Source: Membranipora membranacea
Lineage: Eukaryota > Bryozoa > Gymnolaemata > Cheilostomatida > Membraniporidae
Length of the DNA stretch: 64,000 nt
Reading direction: 5' to 3'
NCBI GenBank assembly: GCA_914767715.1
Contig: OU612073.1
Location: forward strand, 11,036,001 to 11,100,000
Both the position numbers and the translations under genes were made by a program. The notes below the pieces were generated by a model. The model saw only the letters and a program-made list of their open reading frames with translations. It did not search any database and had not been told where the DNA came from. This document shows positions 56,901 to 64,000 of the stretch, piece after piece. Each line of letters starts with the position of its first letter. Positions within the stretch are counted from its first letter, which is position 1.

Positions 56901-59900
56901 GGTCTAAAGAAAAAGAAGCAGAATTGAAACACGAGGAATGACCACAATCTGGACAAGTGTGCCTCTATATCAAATCAGAAGTGGTGATAAGATAGCGCTA
57001 GGTCAAGCCTATTGTCTTCATTAGTCATGAACAGAGATATCATTGGATGCCAGGTATATGCAAATTTACCATTGGACAAAACAGTTATATAACAGCAAGG
57101 TCATTCGCTGGCGCCTCGACCAATAGTCATAGCGCCAGCGAACAACCTTGCAATGAGGGAGCTGCTATCAATGATCTAAAAAGAAAAAATTGATTTCATT
57201 GACCCTTCATACTGCGCTGTGTCCAGAAAGTTTTGTTTGCAATACTTGTGTAAGGCTCAAGTTGCATTTTCATAACCTTGGTTTGGTTTTGACACGAGCG
57301 AAAAGAGTGATAAATAAAAGATATACTTTTCCATTTGTTTGCAAAACAGTAAACATCGTAACTGTAAACATTTTTTCTTTTCGTTCAGCCAATAGACTGA
57401 AACAAAAGCCCTTCAAACATAAAAGCATTTTCCTACTTCCAAATATAGTTGCTATTACCAGTCATTTAACAATAACTAAAGAATGGACCAAATATAAAAG
57501 TATCCAAATGTAATTGAAGGTCTTAGAATTATGGCCTGATGCCCATTTAGGAAGTAGTAAACAGAGTATTGAACTTGTCGTACTCTCTGCCTGAATGCTT
57601 ATTGCACCTATCCCAACAAGCAAAGTCTGGAAAACAGTAAACACATAGAAGGTCAGACCAGTACCCTGTCCTACATTTTGAAATGCAGTTACTGTTTTCC
57701 GACATATAGGCCGAAATAAATGCCTAAATTTTCATCAATTTAAAAATATACTCTCCGCTTTAGGAGAAATCAAAGCAGTGGTAAAGAAGTTCTGATATCA
57801 AATTCCTTTTTGAAAATGTAAGACTTGAAAATATCTGACTGTCAGGCCAAAGCTAACAATGGGAGTTCCTAGCCGTTATGAAAGGCTTTTATATCCCCTC
57901 CTTAACCTTCTTCATGGAAACAGTCAATGCATCCCATCGACTGTAGGTGTTAGGTATTACTGCTTAAGGGGACTGCATACAGATATCTTTTAGTGGTATC
58001 ATTGACCAATTCTGTAAGATGTTTTTCACTAGACTTAGTTTTCTTGCTAGACTTACCTTTGGTTTGGCGGTGTTCAGTTCGGAGTCTGTGTGCGGGGACA
58101 AAGACGGTGATGTGCTCGTGACCTCTTCCTTGAAAATATTTAACAACTATCTCTATACCGCGACAAGAGTAAACCTGATGTAGACCATGTCTAAAAAAGA
58201 GTGGAAAATATAATTATGATGCATTGAAGCATTTCATGAATAGAAATCTTAGCAAATATGCTGTTTATAGCGTTGCAGTAACTGATATTTCTATTCACAT
58301 CAGTGGTTGCAGCATGAACAGGCAATGCAGGAAAGAAAAATGCAATGCAATGCAAGGCAAGACAATGCATAATGTGTGATGAGCATATTATGCAGTATCT
58401 GCGCAATGTGCAATGGTGAAAGTGCTTGCGCTTTTTTACACAATCTGCATACAACGATAACCAAGGCTGACTAATGAAATTAAATGCATAATTTTGAGTT
58501 TAGTAGGTCAAAAAGACAAAATGAAGAGCCTTGCAGCGCAGCCTTGGCCCAAATCAATGTTATTGTTCATTTGATGATTGCGACAGATAAGAAAATCTGA
58601 ATTCAGCACACACCATCTTTGTGTGTTGAGATACTATTATCTCTATGGGTATTTGCATTGTAAGTGGGTCAGCTATCTTTAACATTGACCAAGGAGGAAG
58701 TGGTCAGTGATATATTGACAAAGAGTGGGTATGCTGTTACCTAAGATTGTATAATTTTTGAGGTATGCAAGCCATAGAAGAGAGCAGTCAACATAATAAC
58801 AGTTTTGGCTCGTCTCCAGGCTGTAAATTTATCACTCCTAGGGTTCAAGGAAGTTTTTGCAGAGAAATTTCTTGCAGGGCATGCTTTTCTGCACATTATC
58901 TATCCACAAAGTTTTCTTGGTATACATTTAATCAGTTATTGTTACCATAGGGTTTTGGTAGATGAAAACTTCAAGACAATTATGAACTTTTCTGCTTAGC
59001 TTTCCAGACCATAAAAAGGCCATCTTAGCGTTAATGACTTTTAGCGCTGATATGGTTCAAAGAAGTTCTATCATCATTTGCAATAAATTTTCAGATAAAA
59101 CGAGGAACCAGGAAAGTATCTAAGTATCTACTAAGATAAATCTATTTATTTAAAGCCCTTAGATCTTAAGGATCTTAAAAGTCTTTACTTGACGAGAGAT
59201 ACCATTATTTTCCTCATAATTTGACAAACATTCCCTCCTACACCAAAGTCTAACTAACCAAAACTGCTTTGGCACCGCTTTTATGTTCACTATCTCCTTG
59301 GTCAGTCGAGGGAAAATAATTTTTTCCCGATGAGAGTTGAACCCAGAGAGGTTTGTTAACATAAGTATATCGGAAACCAGGCGAATTGGAAAGTTACCCA
59401 GAACCTTATCAGAGGTTGGAAATGATTCAATGATATCTATCTTCTTGGGGGAGAAAGTTTTTTGTCAGATTAATTGAACATAAGCTGATTTCTGTTGGCT
59501 GCCAAAAAATCTCAGATGTATTGAAACTGCGGTTACATGCAGGGAAGCTACCCCATCTGAGTGCTAAGCGAGCATAGGAACAAAGGCTTAAACTTAGTTG
59601 ACATGGTGAGCAATGTTATCAATTTTCAACAAAGCGACTACAGTGGCAATTTCAAATTAAATGAACCAACCAACTGTCAGCCAGTGATTAAATAAAACTT
59701 TGGTTGTAATGAATTTTGCTTCCTAAATAAGGGGTAAATTCACGTTACACTTACTCCATAGCAACGTTTGAGCCATCGATAACAATTCTACGCAACCCTC
59801 TAGAGTCTCCCTCAGACTTCTGCTGTGCCTGTGATTGAGTCTGATGTCCGGTACATTGCCGAGGTGCAGCTTTTGGGAGTGCCTTAGCCAGACCTGCTGA

Positions 59901-60627
59901 CTGAGCGGCGCTGCTTGCAGCGGCAGCTTTATTGTTTGAGTCCCTTTGTTTGACTAGTCGATTGATCAGTTCATCTCTATCGATCTCCCAACCGGAGCTC
60001 ATCATAACGCTGTCAAATTCTGGCTGTGTGAAATTCATTCTGATTGCATACTCGAGAAGTTTCTGAGTTTGAGTGTTTTCGTGCCATGATTCTGATCGGC
60101 TGATGGCTGTTTTGAGCTGTTGTTGTGGTGAGGTAGCAAAGGGGGTTTCAGAAGAATGCCGATAGCCCTGACTAACTTTACGCGTCCGCATTTGCACCTG
60201 TGGAATGTTTTGTTGGGTCACCGATGATTGTGCAGCAGAGCCCCGCCCAAATGATGAAGTCCCATATCCAAAGTCTATTGGCAAAGAGGGATTCTCTGAA
60301 AAACTGATGTCTGCACCTATAGACAAGGAATCACCTCCTATGGAACAATCGCTTATTGAAGAAATGTTTGATCCCATGGATTGAAAAGACGTTGTCCTTT
60401 CCGAACCTATGCTTTCATATCCAGGGTCCAATCTCAGGTAAGACGGTACACTACTCATCGGTTCTGTGTAACCATCATCAAGGTATGGCATTCCGAGACC
60501 ATGGTCAGCTTGTGGCGTCGTCAGGTCGACTGAATATAACGATGGTTCGCTTAATAAACTAGTCGAGTCTGTGTAACCAGAGTCTTTAGATATAAGTGAT
60601 TTGCCGTCCTCCGCAAGCATCTTATGC
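50955..60627 (-). CDS. Regnase-family endoribonuclease (ZC3H12-like)
   Basis: NYN/PIN-domain RNase with a CCCH zinc finger, of the family that degrades stem-loop-bearing inflammatory mRNAs. Exons (minus): 59755-60627, 58057-58190, 56669-56903, 54851-55026, 52835-52946 and 50955-51810. From the Met at 60620 the product is 792 residues. Order: Ser/Asp-rich N-terminus with DSGYTDS (13-19), DDGY and DPGY; UBA-like segment (187-226, KLLEYAIRMNFTQPEF); PIN domain from RRIVIDGSNVAMEHG (Asp282) through YSCRGIEI, HITVFVP and VVVSNDYFRDL; CCCH finger CPYGRKCTYGKKCRYSH (Cys443, 449, 455, His459); Gln-rich run (8 Gln); Pro/Gln/Ser-rich region; C-terminal helical domain (750-785, LFDEKAVRKVLNKYP), as in ZC3H12 proteins. 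An upstream exon at 62003-62071 joins in frame and may extend the N-terminus. Which of ZC3H12A-D it matches is unresolved. Confidence 0.95.
52174..52653 (-). other. Unassigned 159-codon open frame in a Regnase intron
   Basis: Longer than most chance frames in this AT-rich DNA and starting at an ATG (52653). It has no signal peptide or family motif that I recognise. It lies between Regnase exons at 51810 and 52835. It may be chance or a transposon remnant. Confidence 0.2.
53222..53450. repeat. Diverged direct repeat, copy A, in a Regnase intron
   Basis: Shares with 54000-54240 an ordered set of blocks: GAGAGCCGTCAAA, GGCTAGGC(A)AGGCAGTTC, TTAGTCAT, and TGAGGGTGTGTTGTTTAC. Same strand, about 780 bases apart. 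A dispersed repeat family without visible ends. Confidence 0.7.
54000..54240. repeat. Diverged direct repeat, copy B, in a Regnase intron
   Basis: Second copy of the repeat at 53222-53450. It is less similar in the middle but keeps the order of blocks and the final TGAGGGTGTGTTGTTTAC. Confidence 0.7.
57095..57151. repeat. Interrupted hairpin in a Regnase intron
   Basis: GCAAGGT and TTCGCTGGCGC at left pair with GCGCCAGCGAA and ACCTTGC at right around a loop of about 17 bases. GC-rich for its surroundings. Confidence 0.75.
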
Positions 60628-62002
60628 CTGAATAATATACAGAAAATACAAACTGTCAGTATGGTCAATTGCTCGACAAAGAATGGGAGAGGTATCCCAG
60701 TTCTGCGTTGGTTATAGTGTTTATTTGTGAAGTATGACTAACATTATTCATATTTTGGGGTTATGAAGGATTGACCAGGAATTACCATTACTTCACTCAT
60801 TGAGTCAGTGTACTGTAAACTTAGAAATAACCAGGAAGAATGACATAACTTGCTTTTTTCTGAATTCACATGCTCATGAATAGCATTACCACATGGTATC
60901 AAGTTAAGTTTAGGACTGGACAAATGAGAACATGATGAAACAAGTAGGATTTCAACTGCCATGACATCATGACCTTATATTAATGGCTCAATGTTTAATC
61001 TTTTGTTGCAAATACTGAAAACATACAGCGTCTGTTCTTATTGAGTTTTCAGAGATTGATAAGTAAAATTGAACGGGCATTTTCCGTGTCATCTCATTCA
61101 CAATTTCATTTTCCCAAATGGTTGCAATAAAAGGGAAATATTGTTCCCGTCACATTGGTTCCCATTGTCACATTGGTTCCCATCACATATATACCCAAAC
61201 CTCTAGGCAGCAGCAGCATCTGACAGCATGTTGATTTGGATACTGTGTCAATAAAATTAACAGGGGAATCCCATTACCAGTATTAGTTTTCGCTCAATTA
61301 GGAGAGTTCTTATGACAAGGCACTCCAGTATAACTCAACAAAGTATATAGCAAGAAGGAAGGGGAAGTTTGGCTGATTTGAGATTATGGGCAATTCCCAA
61401 GGTCAACATTCAAAATGGTCATGGGCCAGACCAGACTATCTGCTCCATTTAATTGGCTGGTATGTAGTTAAAGGTAGAAGCGGGAGGGATGGCAGACAGA
61501 GTAAGACCGTTGATTGAAAAGGAAGTTCCATTTAGAGGAATATGTCAATGGCCAGTGCTGGTGACCGAACACATCAAAGTTAAAACTCAGCTATTGCAGG
61601 ATTGCCTCAGTACTTTTTATGGTGACAGGAACTTGTGTTAGGGATAGAAGAGTAGTTTCCCCCCCCCCCCCCCCGCCTGTTTTTTTCTAAGCTTCTTATT
61701 TGAGAGTAATAAGGGCAGTGGGCGTTTGGAAATGGATGCTAAATTTATCACTATGTGGTTTTAAATCAAATACACCCTCCCACAAGTTATCACATTTTAT
61801 GCAGGCAGTATGAGCTGTGGTGCATTGATTGACATGGTAGGCGGCATTACTCTGGTAATGGTGCATGATGTCATCATTCTTGACCTTTTGCTGACCCATA
61901 TATTTGGTACAAGCTACTTTTAAGTCACCACTAGCTGAGCTAAAATCTAGCTAATATTTACATATATATGGTACGTTATATACATGAATAGTGTGCACTC
62001 AC

Positions 62003-62071
62003 CGATTTAGTTCGCTGCCGTTTGTATTGCAAGCTTTCCAAGCAGGATGAGGATTGCCTTCACCATAGCCT
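62003..62071 (-). other. Probable upstream exon of the Regnase gene
   Basis: A 69-base segment with acceptor (ttgcttgcag) and donor (GTGAGT), open in the frame that continues into exon 59755-60627: GYGEGNPHPAWKACNTNGSELNR then HKMLAEDG is read as segments across the junction. It ends in phase 2 and begins in phase with one base of a prior codon. No start codon lies in this exon in that frame, so either translation begins further right or this is 5' UTR and the Met at 60620 is the start. Confidence 0.55.
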
Positions 62072-64000
62072 CTGCAAGCAATATTAAGACACTGAAAATC
62101 AGTGCTTTCAACACAACAGCTAAATGGCTTATGATAATGATGATATCCTTGAATTCTGTGAATTTAATCTAAAACAAGGAAGTCTGACCCTGACAGTTTT
62201 CGTTTTCACCTTAAATACAAGGCAGTCATTATGAAAACAAAATTCCCAAACAGTACATCGGCCAAAGTCAACCAAGAATTTTCCAAAATCTGATGATCAT
62301 GGGAATATCCAAATATCTACAGTGTTTTTTTTCCACACCCTCTTGCTTCGATTGTACAAGTTATGCTATGTATGGCAATGTTAGACATTTCTTATTACAG
62401 TGCATCATGAAAGGAGTGCCCTAGGTCGGAGGATAATTGTAAATGGGAAGTACTAACAATATTTCGTAAGCATGAGTTAGTCAGAGTATCTAATCCATTG
62501 TCCTTTTTTAATTAGAAATAAAGCGCCCAGATTTTATTTGCTTGATTAACCCTCATGACAGCTCTTGCTTGCAGTAGGGGAATTTTCTAGCGTTGTTTTT
62601 CTTTAAAATTCAAGAATGCATTGTTTGAAAAATAGTTCCATTTATTTTTTATATCCCACATTAGGGGTCAGGCATTGAACCATCTAATGGGGCAATTTGT
62701 ATGAGATGCATTCGGCAGTTCGTTCTGTCTACATCCAAACTACTAGCAATTTTTCGGACTGCAGCAGGTCAATTTTTGTTTCCTCCCACGAGCGCCACCA
62801 AGTAAATACCCTCATAATTTTTTTATCATGTTTCATACCAGGACAAAAGATAACAGATGAAGGATGCATCTGATTGGAGTATAAAACCACCAATCAACTA
62901 TCAGCATTCTTGGCAAAACTGATCTAATCTGAATTATTTGGATTGGAACACCACTGCATAAGAATGAAAAAAAAAAGAGTATTCAGAAGGATACCAAGTT
63001 GTTAGGTCATCTCTGTTTGTTTGTTATCTGCACAGAGAACTAAACGCTCAAGCCCGAATTGCAGAAGCAAAAGGTTGATATCCCTAATTGTAATCTGCTT
63101 GTTGGCTATAAAATTGAGTAAATGTTCACACAAAGCCATCCACCCCTATCCACCCACATTTGCGAAACTCTAGGTTTGATCTGGCGATATTTTTTTTCTT
63201 GCTCACACAGATTATAAATGGTGAGTTATTATTGGCTGTCTTTCTTAGAGTGCAGCATGAAGTCATAGTGGATCTAAATGAGGCCCACCCTATCCAGTTT
63301 AAATTCTAACTAAAACAGAAGTGATACTTTAATGATGAAATTTGAGCATCAAAACGCAGTGTAAAAACAGCTTCGCCTGCGCTTTAGGTCATAGCCACTT
63401 CATGTTTATTGGGTTCTGCCAGAGGACTTACAACAGTGAGAGAACAGTTCTAGTAACAATTGGCTGATTTCTAAATATGTCAGGACCATAAGTAATGAGA
63501 TGAAATTGAAGAGAGCTTTTGGGTATGGGAAGAACAATGGGTTTCCATCTTTAAACATTCCCATGTCAAATTTGAGTGATAGCAAACACTTTGACATCTA
63601 TAATTGCTATAAGGTATTACCAGAGACTATAGTATACTACCAAGCTTCCAAACCACCTTACATGCATATTAACCCACCAGCCAATTATCAAGCTGGAAAC
63701 TTAGGTACACAGTCTATGGTAGAGTGGCTACTATAAAGTATTCAATACCACCCAAGCTGCTATGGTGATTGACGAGGGAGTCAGATTAAGAAATGTGCAG
63801 CCCTTTTTGTTGGCAAACAGCCACCTCCGGTCTCATACTACTTATAAGCCCTGTTATTCATCAATGAGTCATTTTGAGATCTTGAGGGCAAAAAATAAAG
63901 GTTTGAACTATTTCCATATTACTTTCAGAATTAAAACTGTCAGTCATTTTATTGAAGTGAAAAGTTATAGTTCCTCACCCCAACTATAGTGCAAGGTGGC
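62072..64000. other. Right-hand end, no gene assigned
   Basis: Probably the 5' part or upstream region of the Regnase gene. On the plus strand, 63500-63736 (78 codons) and 63762-63989 (75 codons) are open, with amino acid composition that does not look random (for example KHFDIYNCYKVLPETIVYY), but I recognise no family. They could be transposon remnants. Confidence 0.3.

Noticed and set aside
57190-57513. 107-codon plus-strand frame in a Regnase intron
   Set aside because: No family resemblance and no splice or start context. Treated as chance.

Overview
The window is animal nuclear DNA. It is AT-rich by eye, its genes are split by GT-AG introns, and it carries a true caspase, a Regnase (ZC3H12), an FMO, a katanin p60, TFIIE-alpha and an EF-hand sarcoplasmic calcium-binding protein. 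Gene spacing of roughly one gene per 8 kb, many small introns and scattered non-autonomous DNA transposons fit a compact early-branching animal such as a sponge. That placement is an inference with low confidence; the kingdom is not in doubt.

Layout, left to right: 1-2460 no gene I can assign; 2483-3711 (-) a FERM protein of the EPB41L5/EPB41L4 group, its FERM part in one exon; 4141-6609 (+) the cyclophilin PPIL3, head-to-head with it; 8260-15352 (+) katanin p60 (KATNA1), with two tandem versions of its Walker A exon; 16248-16621 a TIR element carrying a tRNA-like sequence; 16808-18284 (-) a secreted peptide precursor with two GWGKR amidation/cleavage sites; 19795-26796 (+) an EF-hand protein with a 9-bp-TSD element in an intron; 27068-27386 a second tRNA-bearing TIR element, inverted; 28853-33468 (-) TFIIE-alpha; a nested fold-back repeat at 33737-34033; 35769-49184 (+) an FMO whose 6.9-kb intron holds a complete caspase gene on the opposite strand (40394-43810), itself hosting a hAT-like element, plus a pair of unexplained sense-strand terminal exons; a dead LINE fragment at 47686-48791 in another FMO intron; and 50955-60627 (-) a Regnase-family endoribonuclease with a further upstream exon at 62003-62071.

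The genes are not an operon and have unrelated housekeeping or signalling roles. Most useful results: (1) a previously unrecognised-looking amidated GW-amide peptide precursor assembled from four exons; (2) a tandem exon duplication in katanin that would swap ATPase/pore-loop-1 versions; (3) a TA-flanked inverted-repeat transposon family that carries a tRNA-derived Pol III promoter; (4) the nested antisense caspase, with an ankyrin-like N-terminal region. All gene models were assembled by hand from splice sites, reading phase and family knowledge; no alignment or database search was run.
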